A stretch of 64,000 bases of DNA from Porogramme epimiltina (lineage: Eukaryota > Basidiomycota > Agaricomycetes > Polyporales > Polyporaceae): assembly GCA_900155495.1 (NCBI GenBank), contig FTLJ01000086.1:1-64000 (forward strand), given 5' to 3'. The translations under genes and the position numbers were made by a program. Below are positions 10,911-26,004 of this stretch, piece by piece. Each line of letters opens with the position of its first letter. The stretch's first letter is position 1. The notes under the pieces were generated by a model. It had not been told where the DNA came from. It was given only the letters and a program-made list of their open reading frames with translations, and searched no databases.

Positions 10911-13119
10911 CTAGTTGTCATCCATTGAAGCGTAGTGGTTGATCAGCATTTCCGCTTCCTTCGAACGAGGTTTGATTGTACAATTGAAGTCTCCCGGGTA
11001 ACTGCAAGCACTCTCACTTGAATGACTAATGTCGAGTGCATGTAAGGTAATAATAACGCACGACATGAAACCGTCCACAGTGACATTTTCAGGTTTGCTC
11101 GGGTTGCAGCTGCCATCGAGGGGAGGCGTAATGTCAAATACGTGGAGCGTGGAAACGATGTTGATGTATAGGTTGTCCAGAGCAAAATACCGGCCAGGGC
11201 AAACCCTGTGCATACAACACTTCTCAGCATTGAGTCAACGTCTGATACTAGTAAGAGCAAACCTTCGTCCGAAGCCGAAGATGAGACGTGTAGGGTCAAA
11301 AGCACCTGGATCGTATTTTCCATCTCGTATGAAACGATCCGGCTGGAATTCGAATGGATTTGGGAATAGGGCGGGATCGTGAAGGCATGACCTTCAGGTA
11401 CAACAACGATTTGTTGAGTTGAGTGCTCTGATCGCAAGCACGCGTGACGTACCAGACGTTGGCCAGTATAATTGTACCGGCGGGGATGAAATATCCATGG
11501 AATTCGTCGTCTTCGAGTGTGCAGTGAGGCAACCCTAAAGGGAAAATAGAATGGTATCGAAAAGATTCGGCTACGATTGCATTGATGTATGGGAGCTTTT
11601 CCCTATCGCCGAAGTCTGGCATGCGGTCGTGTCCTATGATCGCGTCGAGCTCGGCGTGTGCTTTTTCCAGGACGTCGGTGTTCCTTGATAGTGCCAAAAA
11701 TGTGGCCAGGAAAGTAGAGAAGGTCTGTATACGCACGGTTAATTCAGCGGTTATGGCTACGACTACAGCACCGGAACAAGCATGCACACTCACTGTATCA
11801 CTTCCAGCTAACGGAAAGCAACTCATAATGGGTTCACAGTCCGAATGTTCTCCTAATGTAGTATGAGAAACTGACCTTCAACAGAGACTGCACTGATATT
11901 CTTCGCTATATCCAATTCGTCGTTGGACTTCTCAGGTGAAAGTCGCGAAGCCGCGATCCTCACGAGCTCTCGTGCGGCAATTGAATGGTTATCGCCACCC
12001 TCCTGCTATCGAGACCATAAATGCCACTGACAAGCAAAGTCTGTGTATAAAAACCATGCTTACCAGCGCTCGTTGGGTCTCCTCGAATGGCGCGGATCTA
12101 ATTCTTTCGCCTGCAGCCATCCACTTCTTGAATAACCTTTGAGAGCTTGCCCCCGGTAACCATGTGGGTATGTACTTCAAAAAGGGGAACCACTCGACCA
12201 AAAATTTCCCCTGGACAAATCCATCGTTGACCGCTTGCAGTGCCTCCTCTGAAATGCGGTAGAATTTGTCATCTCCTCCGGTAACGGTGATGTTGTAGAC
12301 AACTTTGAAAATCGATGCAACGAAAGTGCTTGATCATAAAAGATTTGTGAGTAACTGGCAGATCTCGTGGAGTGGTCCTCGTCGTCGTCGCTCTCGCGAA
12401 AGAAGTCCTCGTCAGGCACGTTCGCTCCATACAGCTTCTCGCGTCGCGTGCGTGACACTCTGGTAAAACACTACTCACTACCGAAGATGTTCCCTGAAGT
12501 TGGTAGGGTCATCGAGCAACTTTTTCAGAAACTTGCGAGCTACTACCAGTTGTATTGGCTGATACTGGCTAGTCGCGCCGGGGTAAAAGTATTGCCAGAA
12601 AACGCGTCGGTGACGCCTCCATACAGGGCCGTATGCCATGAACCCAAAATTGAAGCTCAAACCGGTACTATACAATAAAACATCTTAGAGCAGAGGTAGA
12701 AATAGAAAGGGCTAGATGTACTCACAGTTCTATCATGGGCGATTGCGCCCGGTCAGTGGTGTTGGCTGACCGCTTCTCTAAGAATTCGAAGATCATGCTT
12801 GGACTGTGGAGCACAACGACAGATTGTCTGAGAACTCGGTAGTGTAAGATGCTCCCTAGAGGTCGAAGCTTAAGGATTTTTTTGTTCTTCACCGTAACGG
12901 GATGGGCTCACCGTATTCATTGCAGGCATCACGGTAAGCAATCCAAGGTCGGTGCGTGGGCAGGTTGAACATATTTCCCACAACAGGCAACCCTTTGGGA
13001 CCCGGCGGAAACGGTAAGCCGCGGGTTCGAGCCTTCCATTTGGCGAGGGACAGGACGTAGATAATCACGATTCCGACGGGGATTAGAAAGTGAGCGGGGA
13101 TATCGAGCTCGAGATCCAT
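10911..13119 (-). CDS. Cytochrome P450 monooxygenase
   Basis: Membrane-anchored microsomal class II P450 of the basidiomycete type often annotated as O-methylsterigmatocystin-oxidoreductase-like; the substrate is unknown. Ten exons: 13119-12912, 12855-12726, 12667-12479, 12328-12064, 12005-11876, 11807-11794, 11724-11453, 11391-11263, 11205-11062, 11001-10911 (about 523 aa). An N-terminal hydrophobic anchor precedes the Pro-rich hinge FPPGPKGLPVVGN. The C-helix VWRRHRRVF is present, as are the I-helix AGSDTT, ExxR as ESFR, the PDRF motif (FQPDRF) and the haem loop FGFGRRVCPGR with its Cys ligand. All key residues are intact, so the enzyme is probably functional. Two oddities: a 14-nt exon carries most of AGSDT, and the intron 12329-12478 is 150 bp, far longer than its neighbours. 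No linked oxidoreductase or cluster suggests a pathway. Confidence 0.9.
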
Positions 13120-13853
13120 TCTGGTGGGAGGCTACGGGGAATGGTTTGACAGACGGGTGCCCACTGTCGACCTTTCTTATAAGAGTAGTGTTCAGCCGAG
13201 TTTGATTGTGGAATAGTTCCCTGTCTCGTAAACGACGAGGACTGCGCGTTGATAATCTTCCGATCGGAACTCTGTTTTCCCAATATATGCAGCCGTCGCG
13301 CACAGCGTGAGACCAAAAAGAGACTAATCTTGGGAGGCGTTTTAGGCAGAGTTCAAACCCTCTGTCCCTTCCTTGGACGTTACATAGATTTGATGCCTGT
13401 GTGAGAGAATAAAGTGGTATCTCAGCAAAGAGTAGCCAGGCGAGGATGTGCATCGTAGTAGAGGAAGTCCCTGGGGAGGAGCGGCGACTGCAAATACAAC
13501 CATATTCACCTTTTGGATTATGAATGCGCTGAGGGTAAACCGATTTCCTCGTGAGGTGCACGATCTGGCTAAGAACTATGAGCGGCGAACGTATTGCGTA
13601 AATAGAAGGCTGCTGATTTAGTCGGCTGTAAGAGGCGATAGTACAAAAGCGCTCCCACTGTCGAGAAGACTTAGAGTTCAGTGTAGCTCTTCTCGTCCTC
13701 GCCTCATCACTCGCCACGAGCTATTCCTTGATAGGAGTATTACAGAGAAGGATACCTCTCATTTAAGCCATAGACAACAGCCTGCCAGGCTAGGGAAGAG
13801 GAAAACAGGTGGCACAGCGAGAGATGTTACTGTGCTCTTATACATTTGGTGTA
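13120..13853. other. Intergenic region between P450 and carboxypeptidase
   Basis: This spans the P450 promoter (right of 13119) and the 3' flank of the serine carboxypeptidase. Minus-strand open frames exist but show no domain and no coherent splicing. No gene is called. Confidence 0.5.
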
Positions 13854-15972
13854 TCACAGCGGTCTCCCGGCCAGCCACCTGTTTGCAAGCTCGAGAGCTC
13901 TGACCGGCTGATCAAATGGAACCTGTGCCTGTGTATTAGCAGTGCACCGAACAGTACAATGAGAAGCATCACGCACCATGTGACCCGCCTCGTATACAGT
14001 CGCAAACGTGAGCCCTCCACCGCTTCTCGTCTTCCCTGCCGCCTCTCCGTCTACCATCCACTCACGCAATGGAGCATTACGGTATTCTTGATGAGAAGAC
14101 CACTCTAACGAGAGGGTCATGCGCTCGTTGCCCACCTACAGTTCCCGATGTTAGTTCGAACCTTCGTCAACGTTCTCCATTACGTGTGTACGTCATGCCA
14201 CGTACCCAGTTACATATCCAGTCTGCCGCACCGACGTAAATGAGGGCGGAGACACCACGCTCAAGCAAAGCCGCAAGATGGTCCTCGGCAGCATAGAAGT
14301 AGGGGTCACCCGCATCCATGAACCGCTGATTGAGCTCGTAATTAATGGGCTTGTAATTGCCGTGACGAGGGTCGACGCCGAGTGTCACTTGAACGTAGGG
14401 GAGATTGAGATACTCCTCGATGTACCTGAAGTGGGGATAAGAAGGCTGTAACACGGCGGATAGACGGGTCTCATTCACTTCAATTCCGGGTAGCATACGC
14501 TGATCTCCGGGTTGTCGGCGCTAGCACAGCGTGTAAGTTCATGAGCTGCTCAGATGACCATATACTATACTAACCAAGGCTTCCTGGCATCGTATAGGTT
14601 TACCCCTGCGTCCCTTCCGATCAATACTGTATCTGAACCGGACTGGTGTGAAAACGCACGTTGACCCAATGTACCTGAAATAGAATCCTCGCAATACAAC
14701 CACGCTGCAGCACAGTCGATGTGGTCGAGACTATCTCGGCATGATTGCTGAAGCTTCTTTTTGCAGCGCGACACTATCTGTTTCATTTGTACGCATTCCC
14801 TAAGGCACATAATAGCATACAGTCGAGGGAACAATCAGTGGAAGCATGTTACCACTTACGAAATAGACACAACTTGCGGGAAGCCGTAATCCATGCACTG
14901 AACATCGTAATAGGACAGGATCATGGTATCAAATTGAGTATCACCATTCCCTAATATGTCCATCGCGTCAGAATATCAATACGTAGGAGCGTTGCAAAAG
15001 TTACCTATCATCACTGAGACGAGCTTAATGGGTGTCATGCCCGCCTCCACCAGTTCAGCATTCCGATCATACACGGCCGACGCAAACAGGGGAATGTAGC
15101 GACCCTAGAAAACGAGCCCCAGTTCTAGTAAGTTTATGAGAAATCATGGCATCCAACAATCTCCGCACCCCATAAGACTCGCCAGCCATGTGGAAAGGGC
15201 GGCCTTTGAATTTCGTGAAGTGCTCGAAGAAAATTGCGACAAACGCCGAAATATCTTTTGCCGCGTCGATCGTCGTGCTCTAGAAAGATGTGAGTAGATA
15301 GAAGGCGCCACCATCTCTTGCAATACCTACTACTTGCTCGCCATAATCCGCATACGAGAAGCCTACGCCAATAGGCTGGTCGATGAAGAAAATATTGGCA
15401 CGATCATTCCATGAGTACTCGAAACGTTCCGTAGTGTTTTGTGCAGTGATTCGGCAGGGCCCTATGTTCACAATGCTCATTAGCAACTGATCATATCGAA
15501 GAGTGATTGGGTCTAGCAGCCTACCTAGTTCCATGAAGAGACCCAGCCCTGAGGATCCTCCCGGGCCGCCATTCGTCCAGAAGACGACGTCATCGGTGTC
15601 GGGGTCGTTCCTGCTCTCGAAGAAGTAGAAGAACAGGTGGCGCGCTTCAATGTCGATATAACCTGTGTACGACCTGCAGGGTTGCATTCGAGTCAATAAG
15701 CACGTCGCGGGCTGTGGATGTGCAGGAGGGAGGACCCACCGGACTTCGCCATCGCACACACGAGATTCCTTGATGCGCACGCTATGTGCGGGGAACTTCG
15801 GGTGGCGAAGGGTGGTGTACTCGAGCGCAGAAAGCGCGTGGAGGTCCTCTAGCGGAGTAAAGAGACCCGCGTCGTACTGCTCCGACTGCAGGGGCAGCTG
15901 GCCGTATGCAGCGCTCACAATAGGAGCAACGAGGAGCCCCAGAAGACAGGCAACCCGCATTTTAAGCCCCAT
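13854..15972 (-). CDS. Secreted serine carboxypeptidase (peptidase S10)
   Basis: Carboxypeptidase Y-like serine exopeptidase that removes C-terminal residues at acid pH; predicted secreted or vacuolar. Twelve exons: 15972-15740, 15673-15525, 15461-15331, 15279-15169, 15104-15005, 14950-14860, 14799-14675, 14605-14575, 14520-14479, 14425-14206, 14135-13977, 13922-13854 (about 486 aa). A signal peptide is evident (MGLKMRVACLLGLLVAPIVS). The substrate-binding motif FWTNGGPGGSSG and the nucleophile motif GESYGGRYIP are present. The catalytic Asp is in VGAADWICNW, where the first, non-catalytic Asp usual in this motif is Ala, and the His is in AGHMVPFDQP. Several Cys and NxT/S sites fit a secreted enzyme. 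The start ATG 15970-15972 gives a complete signal peptide; a second in-frame ATG at 15958-15960 would also work. Confidence 0.92.
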
Positions 15973-16539
15973 GTCCTGTGACGTACAGGTCAGTCGACGC
16001 GTCACGAGGATGGTAGCTGGGCGTGAACCGCAGCGGGAGAGTACAACGTACCGCGGTATGCTTGACTGAGATTTTAGTACTGTCCCAGAAGCGCCGTCTT
16101 CGCAGATGGCGCAGCTGAACGGCTGAGCGATATCGGGAGCACCTTGTGGCTTCCGCTGCGCGTGCAGTCGAGTCACGTCCCGTAGTCTATCCGCGCAGCC
16201 GAACCGAAGACTGAAGGTGAGGTAACTGAAGGAGTTCTTAGTCAGGATCATATTGAGCAAGGGGCGCGAGAGCGGAGTTGACACGCTTTTGAACTCCGTC
16301 TATTGGACCATGCGGCACAGGCACGAGTGGCTGAACAATCCCATCAAATTCACAAGTCTTCATACTTACAGCGAAACCTAGAGCGTTGTCCACCACTGAG
16401 TTTAATAATATTGTTCCACCTCCAAGTCGCGTAGTGGCATATCGCAGGGCGGGTAGTTGGCTTCAAACTTCATATACACATCATACAATACGACATAACC
16501 TCACAGTTGCTTTTCTTCTCCTGGCACAATAAGTTCTCC
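15973..16539. other. Intergenic: carboxypeptidase promoter and oxidoreductase 3' flank
   Basis: No gene is supported. The 16300-16460 stretch is relatively AT-rich compared with the genes and probably contains the oxidoreductase 3' UTR. Confidence 0.5.
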
Positions 16540-17920
16540 TCACTGGCGCGGCGGGATGGGGATGGTACGTTCCTCGCGCGCGCTCTGGTAGACCAGCTCG
16601 ATGATTTCGATAACCTCCGCAGACTCTTCCCACTTGACGGCCTGATCGGCGCCGTCCCGGATGACTGCTGCGGCGTTCTCGTACAATTTCGCATACGACC
16701 CGCGCTCGGTCGAAGGCCACCTGCGCGCGTAGTCAGTACGATAACAATTCGGCAGTGATGTGCGAGGGACGTACTGAGTCCTAGCGACCTTTCCATCCTC
16801 GCCAATGTTATCTACCGTCCCCCAGATCTCCTCCGGCTCCATTCCGTACGTTTCGTCAGTCGTAACGAGCGATGGGGTGGGTATGACCTTGAGCTGGTCC
16901 TCTTGCACGTCGACACCATACTTGAGGAACGTCCCCTTTGTCCCACGAACGACATACCGGACTTGCGGCGAGCGGACGGAGAGAATGTGTCCCCTCAGGA
17001 TCGCGGTGAACGATGCAGGCTGGAAGCCCTCAGGGGCGGGACGGGGCGGGTAGTGGAGGAAGATGGTGAACTGTTGGCACTCTAGTTAGTCTTAGCCTCA
17101 ATGAAGCGAATGGAGGAAGGAACGGACGCAGTCATCAACCTCCTTGCTTCCAATCCCACGAATATTCTCAACCATCGCAGTTACTTTAGTGGGACGACCG
17201 AACAAGACGAGCACCTGGTCGAGGGTATGCGAAGCAAGATCATATACGAGCCCGTTAGCTTCGAGTGGGAGGTCCTTCCACGTTCCCTTGAGGTCCAGGC
17301 GGAATCGGTCAAAGCTTTGGTCGTAGTCAGCTTAGAACGAAGGCAAAAGGCAGGATTAACAATGCACTCACCGCGACTCAAACTCATACAGGTTTCCGAG
17401 GGACCGCGGGTCACTCGCAGGGAGTTCCAGCAGCTTGCGCAACGAGAGGAAGTCCGAGTCCCAGCGACGGTTCTGGAAAGGATAGAGCACGAGGTTTTTG
17501 GACTTCGCGAGCGCACCGAGCTCTAGCACCTGCGTGTGGTGTGCCGCGACGGGTTTGTCGACGAGGACTATAGCGGCATAAATACTCGGTGCTACAACGG
17601 GCAGCATGTTCAGAGCACTCACCGTGTTTTCCTGCCTCAAGTGCCTTCTTCGCGAGCGCGTAATGGGTCTCACTTGGCGTGGTGATAACGACAAGCTCAA
17701 CCTCTGCGTCCGCGAGAACCTCTTCGATGGAGCGATGAATGATAACGCCTTTCATCGCCTCCTCTCCGAAGCGGGCCTGGACTTTGCCTCCAGGGGTAGT
17801 GGGATTGCGTTCCATGACGGCATGGAGGGTGAACAAATGGGGCTGGGAGAGGACGAACGGCACATGGAAGGCAAGGCCACCGAGGCCAACTCCAATGACG
17901 CAGGTCTTGATAGGTGCCAT
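16540..17920 (-). CDS. Gfo/Idh/MocA-family NAD(P)-dependent oxidoreductase
   Basis: Dehydrogenase of the glucose-fructose oxidoreductase / inositol dehydrogenase family, acting on a sugar or polyol-like substrate that cannot be named. Five exons: 17920-17623, 17567-17372, 17314-17128, 17070-16775, 16720-16540 (about 385 aa, normal for the family). The Rossmann motif is at the N-terminus (CVIGVGLGGLAFHVPF). The cofactor-domain strand VELVVITTPSETHYALA is followed by the family motif VLVDKPVAA, rejoined across intron 1, whose Lys is the conserved catalytic/cofactor residue. NRRWDSDFLSLRKL and KGTWKDLP belong to the C-terminal alpha/beta domain. It is divergent from the GH9 gene with 617 bp between the start codons, so they may share a promoter region. 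Confidence 0.9.
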
Positions 17921-20741
<2,821 letters not shown>

Positions 20742-20987
20742 GACTCCACGAGACATTGTGCTCCTCCTTCATCGGAGACACTCGCACGGAATTTACGAAA
20801 GGCGCTAACGCGTCAAACGACATTTACGTTTGCGTGTAACTTGGTATCTCGTGTAATCGTACTACATACTACCACATCTAGGCTACAATGTATAGTGCGC
20901 GATGCAGATTAATGCTAGTGTCCATGCTGTAAACAAGACGGACCCCCAACTCCTAAATGAATAAACATACATGCCCCCGCCCCCCGC

Positions 20988-23900
20988 TCAGTACACCTCG
21001 AGCACGTACCGCTCCTCCTCCTTGAGCCCCTCGAGGAACGCCCCCGCGCGCTCGCGGTCGATGTCCGCGTGCCCCACAAGTGCGTCGACAAGCGCCTCAT
21101 ACACGTCGGGCACGGGCCACGTCGGGCCGCAGAGGTAGAATACCCCCTCCTCGTCCCAGAGCATGCGCGCGAGCGCGGCGCCGTCCTCGCGCATCTTGTG
21201 CTGGATGTACACCTTGCGCGGGCCGTCGCGCGAGAACGCGAGCCCCGCGCGCGAGATCGTGCCGTCGAGCACGAACGCCTCGATCTCCTCGCCGTACAGG
21301 TACTCCTGCGACTGGTGCCGCGAGCCGAAGTAGTAGTACACGGGCCCGACGGGCACGCCCTGCGCGGCGAGGTGCGCGCGGTGCTGCAGGAACGCGCGGA
21401 AGGGCGCCGCGCCCGTGCCGAGGCCGGCCATGATGAGCGGCTGCGTGGAGGAGGGAGGGAGCTGTGGGACGGAGCGTGTGTGAGTGTCTGGCCCTGAGGG
21501 AAAGCGGGGGAGGCGACTGACCTTCATCACGCTGGGCTTGATGGAGACGGTGACCTTCTGGCCGACCTTCAAGCTCGCGAGGTAGCGCGTGCACTGGCCG
21601 TAACGGGGTGAACCTATGGGGAAACTGTCAGCGCTGAGATCACCAGACTGTAGACGGACGATACTCACCACTAGGGGTAACCCAGTCCACAGCGACAATA
21701 AGGAGGTCTACACGGTCGCCAACGACGACCTGCGAGCTCGCAATACTGTAGTGGCGCGGCTTGATGTCGCCCACGAGCTCGCAGAGGACCTCGATGCCGG
21801 GGCGCGCGGTCTCGTAGCGCCGGAGCACGTCCGCGAACGTCACCGTGTCCTTCTCGCTCAGCTTCTTGAACGTCGCGGAGCCCTCGGGCGAGCCGATGAA
21901 GCGCAGCGCGTAGCGGTCGGACATGCCCGCGGCGTGCTCCGCGAGGTCCGTGTAGAACGTCTTGCCCGGCTTCCCGAACAGGTCGACCTGCTGCTGGAGC
22001 GCCTGGAACACGGTGCGGGTGTGCATGCGCGCGCCGTCCGTGCCGGGCACGGGCAGCGTGACGAGCTTCGCGGGGTCGACGCCGTACCACGCGCAGAAGT
22101 CGAGCACCTCCGCCGCGTCGTTCCAGCCGTGCACGCCGAGCGCCTCGCCGATCTCGTACTTGAGCCCCGTCCCGCGCGTGTCGAACTCGAGGTGGAACAC
22201 GTTGCGGTCGTACTCGAGCGGCGTGAGCCGGCGGTTGACTGTGCAGGTGATGAGGAACGTGCGCTCGCCGAGCTCGGGGCGGAGCGCGGGGTTCTGCTCG
22301 TAGGAGGAGGCGGGGGCTACGGCGTCGGCGGGGGTGAAGGCGGAGGGGAAGAGGATGTGCTTCGCGGCGTCGTGCCAAGAAGAAAGGCGTGCACCGTTGA
22401 CGACAGTGTCGCCTTCAGCGGTCTCAACCGCGATCGCATTGAACTCGAAGTTCTTCAGCTGAGTCGCCGCGGGCTGCTCAGAGGCGGAGGAGAGCTCGAC
22501 CTCAACGAGACCGTCCCACGCGAGGCAGACGACCTTGTTGAGCTCGACTCCGCGCACCTCGCTGCCGAGAGTGGCCGCTGCGACCTTGCGGACGAGCTCT
22601 TCCGTCGAGTTGGGGCCAAGGTAGAGGCGAAGGAATGCGAGAAGAACGATAGCGTTCTCCAAAGCTTTTTGAACGTGGATGTTGCCCTGGGCGAGCTGGG
22701 AGGCCAGTGCCTTAGCGTCAAGCGTGCATACATGCAGGCTGCGCTCGGCGATCGTCTGCTTGACCTCCTCCTGCAGGTTGGCCGCGAGCTCCGCCACGCT
22801 CCAGTCGGTGACGAGGAGCGCCGGGGACCCAGGGAGGGCGTGGCTGAGGACGTCGTGCGACTTGAGCAGGTTCTGATCGAGGACGGCAACGAAGTTGGCG
22901 ACGCCGTTACTGCGGGGAGAAATCGGGATGGCGGCGGAGAGCGGGACGAACGGAGCGTCGTCGGCGCTGGGCGCGAGGAGGATCCGGTCGGCGGTGAGCC
23001 CGCCCGGCTTGGAGAACGCGTCGTGGTCCGTGAGGAGGCGCGCGGAGAGGGTGCGATGCGGCAGGAACGTTGCCTCCACGAGCCGCGGCAGCCCGGCGAG
23101 CACTGAATCCGGGCTTCCAAAGAAGAGCAACTTCTTCGCGCTCGATGCGTCCGCCGCGGCCACCGTCGCCACCGTTCCCGCTGGGAACAGCCCTGAGAGG
23201 AGCGCAAGGACGGCCTCGGGGTGGCCGAGAAACTCCTGCGTGCGCGCAGGGACGATTCTGTGCGACTTGACGAGTGGGCCCGGGCTGAGTGGGTTGAGGA
23301 GGGTCGAGAAGACGTCGAGGTAGAGCGCCCCCTGCGTGCTCTCCGTCGGGACCTCGTCCAGGACGTGGATGCGCTTCACAGAGGACGGGAGGACGCTGCG
23401 GAGGGCGTCCTCGTTCCACGGACGCAGGACACGGGCGATAACCACCCCGAGGCCAGGCACCCGGTTGGCGAGCGCCTTGACCGTCAGCGCCAGTGGACCG
23501 TTGGCGAGGACGACGACCGTCTCCGCGTTCGCATCGCCGGCGTAGTCGAATGCGCTGTAGCCGGCTTTTTTGAGACCATCCTCGAGGGTGAGACCCGGTT
23601 CGGGGATGACGACGGGGGGAGAGGCGACGTGGCCCGTCTCACGCGTCGAGCTGTGGTGGTCGAAGAGGTGGATGATATGGGTGTCGGTGAGGGAGTAGGA
23701 GAGGGCCGCGAGGTCGATGGCTTCTTGGGGCGTGGCCGAGAGCAGGACGGTGAAACCCTCGGGGAGAAGGGTCAGCGTCGGCGTGAACGGCGCAAGGGTC
23801 GGCGAGAGGGCGAACTGCTCTCCCACGGGGGTGACCGTCGGGACTTGGATGACCAATCTGCTCGTCGGCGTCGCCGGGGGCAGGAACGCGAGCGACTGGG

Positions 23901-24303
23901 CCATCGCCGCCAGCCCGGACGGCGTGGTGTACGCGGAAAGGATAGCGCCCTTGGAGACATCCTTGCTCGAACCTTGCGAGAGACGGCCGACCAAGCTGAG
24001 GCCCGCGCCGGCCCTCGTCTGGAGGCTGATCACGGGCGCGGACGCTTCGCTGCCCGCATCCGCCCACGACTTAGTGAGGGTGCCGAAGCCCGCTTGTTCT
24101 GCGAGGTCGTAGACAAAGACCGAGGAGCTGGAGGTCGCGCGGGAGGCGATATATTCGATGAGCGTGGAAGCGGTAACGGCGCCAGTCTCCGCAATCCTCT
24201 GCAGGTCATTGGCCGACGCCTTGAGCTTGGGGGTCGGAGGCGCCGAGAGCGTTGCAGTCGAAGACAGTGGTGTTGATGCACCGGACATCGCGGCAGGTGC
24301 CAT
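20988..24303 (-). CDS. MET10: Sulfite reductase [NADPH] flavoprotein subunit
   Basis: Flavoprotein (alpha) subunit of assimilatory sulfite reductase, passing electrons from NADPH to the haemoprotein that reduces sulfite to sulfide; cytosolic. Three exons: 24303-21669, 21613-21522, 21461-20988 (about 1066 aa, like yeast Met10). The N-terminal half resembles the pyruvate-ferredoxin oxidoreductase-like domains of fungal Met10. The C-terminal third has the FAD-binding reductase fold with RPGIEVLCELVGDIKPRHYS. The NADPH-binding segments are GLGTGAAPFRAFLQHR and VYYYFGSRHQSQEYLYGEE, ending ERYVLEVY. The ATG 24301-24303 is the first in-frame one. A CACGTGAC element lies about 175 bp upstream. Confidence 0.93.
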
Positions 24304-24477
24304 GGCCAGAGTCCGGGGGCGGGATGAGGAGGGGGGGAAACGAGCCTCTGCAGACGACGGCACGCTCAGTTTTATTCGCGGGCGGTTCGGCGAGCAGGCA
24401 CGGATGGCGAAACTTCGTCAGACTCTTGCTCGCCGCAAATGGTGCCAAATGGTGCAAACGATGGCGTTATGTCGCTG

Positions 24478-24485
24478 CACGTGAC
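24478..24485 (-). promoter_or_regulatory. Cbf1-like E-box upstream of MET10
   Basis: On the minus strand this reads GTCACGTG, matching the RTCACRTG site bound by the bHLH factor Cbf1 in yeast sulfur-assimilation promoters. It is about 175 bp upstream of the MET10 start codon, a sensible distance. The match and position are seen in the sequence; the regulatory role is inferred from yeast. Confidence 0.45.
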
Positions 24486-24633
24486 CGTGCCAGCCTCCGA
24501 TTCCGTCGACCCGGTCCCCGGCGCGGTCCCCCGGCAGAGGCGGTGCACAATCTTACTGGCTTCCGGTATCTTACGCGTACATTCGTATTAGACAGCCCTG
24601 GCTGTACCCCATGACTCACTCGACCCACACATC

Positions 24634-25778
24634 TTACAACGCCTCGCCGTCCTTCATCGTGTTGTACAAGCGGTCGCCCTAAATATGACGTATGAGTCCA
24701 AGCTCCGGGCACCTCGACGCAGGGACGTACCGTGTCGCCCAGTCCGGGAGAGATGAGTCCGTTGGCCGTAAGTTCAGAGTCGACAGCCGCCACCCAAATC
24801 TACTTCCCTTCAGTGGACAACTCAAACCACAAAAGAACTCGAATGGTTACCTCAACACCAGGATACTCTGCCTGCACTCGGCTCAGCCCATCCTGTGACG
24901 CAAGGACACAGAGAAGCTTGACCTTGTCCACTACAATTCGGAAAGCGAGTTGACAGGCATATGGAATAGCCGAATATAAACAATATGGAATAGCCTGATA
25001 TAAACTCTCACTCACCCGGGATGCCCCATTCCACAATCATGTTCATCGCAGCGCATGCCGTACCGCCAGTGGCGATAAGTGGGTCGAGCAGGAACACCTG
25101 TTCGACGGTAGGGTTCGGGGGAAGCTTCGAGTAGTCTGTTCCGCGCCGCTCGCGTGAGCCACAAAGCTGCCTCGCGCCTGAGCGGGACTCGGAGCGCGGG
25201 ACGTACATTCTACGGGCTGCAGCGACACCTTCTCCCTGAAGATGCCGAGGTGGTACACGCGGGCTTGTCTGCGCGGGGTGGTGTGATACGTCAGGGGCCG
25301 CAATTCGCGCAACCGCCGTCGGACCAGCGCGGCGGGAAAGGAAAGGGACGTACGGGAACAAGTCCAGCAGCGCATCCGTCATGCCCATCCCTGCGCGCAG
25401 GACCGGTGTGAGCCCGATCTTGGGCTTGATCGTCGAGCCTGTGAACGGCCCGATGGGTGTTTGCTGGAACAATCGGGGGACGATGAGATGCCCGCCCAAA
25501 GGCCGACAGACTGAGCAGCGCACTCACCCCTGTGAACGTCTCCTCTTCCAGGTCGCGGGTCGCCTCGATACCGAGGATCATGCTGATGTCATGGATGCCC
25601 TAAGATGCGCCCCAGGTGAGCACCACGCACACACCAGGGTCGAGCGCGCCACACAGGCTGCGCTGACGCTTCGACTCACCTCACGGAATTCCTTGCCACT
25701 GGTGCTCGCCTGCCGCAGCTTGGAGAGCCGCGCGTTGACGATAGGGTGCGAGAGGACGTGGAGCTTCGAAGTGGCCAT
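24634..25778 (-). CDS. FUR1: Uracil phosphoribosyltransferase
   Basis: Pyrimidine salvage enzyme converting uracil and PRPP to UMP. Eight exons: 25778-25680, 25599-25528, 25463-25354, 25268-25207, 25135-25016, 24930-24851, 24799-24731, 24678-24634 (218 aa, typical of the family). Visible motifs are KLHVLSHPIVNARLSKLR at the N-terminus, PVLRAGMGMTDALLDLFP, and the PRPP-binding loop VFLLDPLIATGGTACAA. Uracil-site and C-terminal parts include PGLGDTGDRLYNTMKD. Several introns are longer (80-85 bp) than the window average. The gene ends 331 bp from the MET10 start in the same orientation, and its promoter region abuts the left edge of the duplicated array at about 26005. Confidence 0.94.
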
Positions 25779-26004
25779 TGCGTTAACAGTGATGGTTGGA
25801 CAGGGGAGTAGTAGGGGCGAAACTGGGCTACGTCGTGGTCGTAGTAATAGGTGGATAGGGTGAACCCGCGTTCAGGGAGGTGCGGCTCCAACGCTAGTGC
25901 CGCGCTGCACCGCGCATGCACGCGTCTCGGCGAGTCGGACCACGGGAGATACGCCTGCCCTGATCGGGCAGCGTTGTGACCTGTACTTATCGTAAAGTAC
26001 ACCG
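25779..26004. other. UPRT promoter region
   Basis: Unique sequence between the UPRT start codon and the left boundary of the duplicated block. It holds the UPRT promoter and 5' UTR; no motif was recognised. Confidence 0.4.

Noticed and set aside
21616..24276. Long + strand open frames (up to ~500 codons) opposite MET10
   Set aside because: These are antisense shadows of the GC-rich, biased-codon MET10 coding sequence; their translations are Arg/Glu/Gly-rich without domains.
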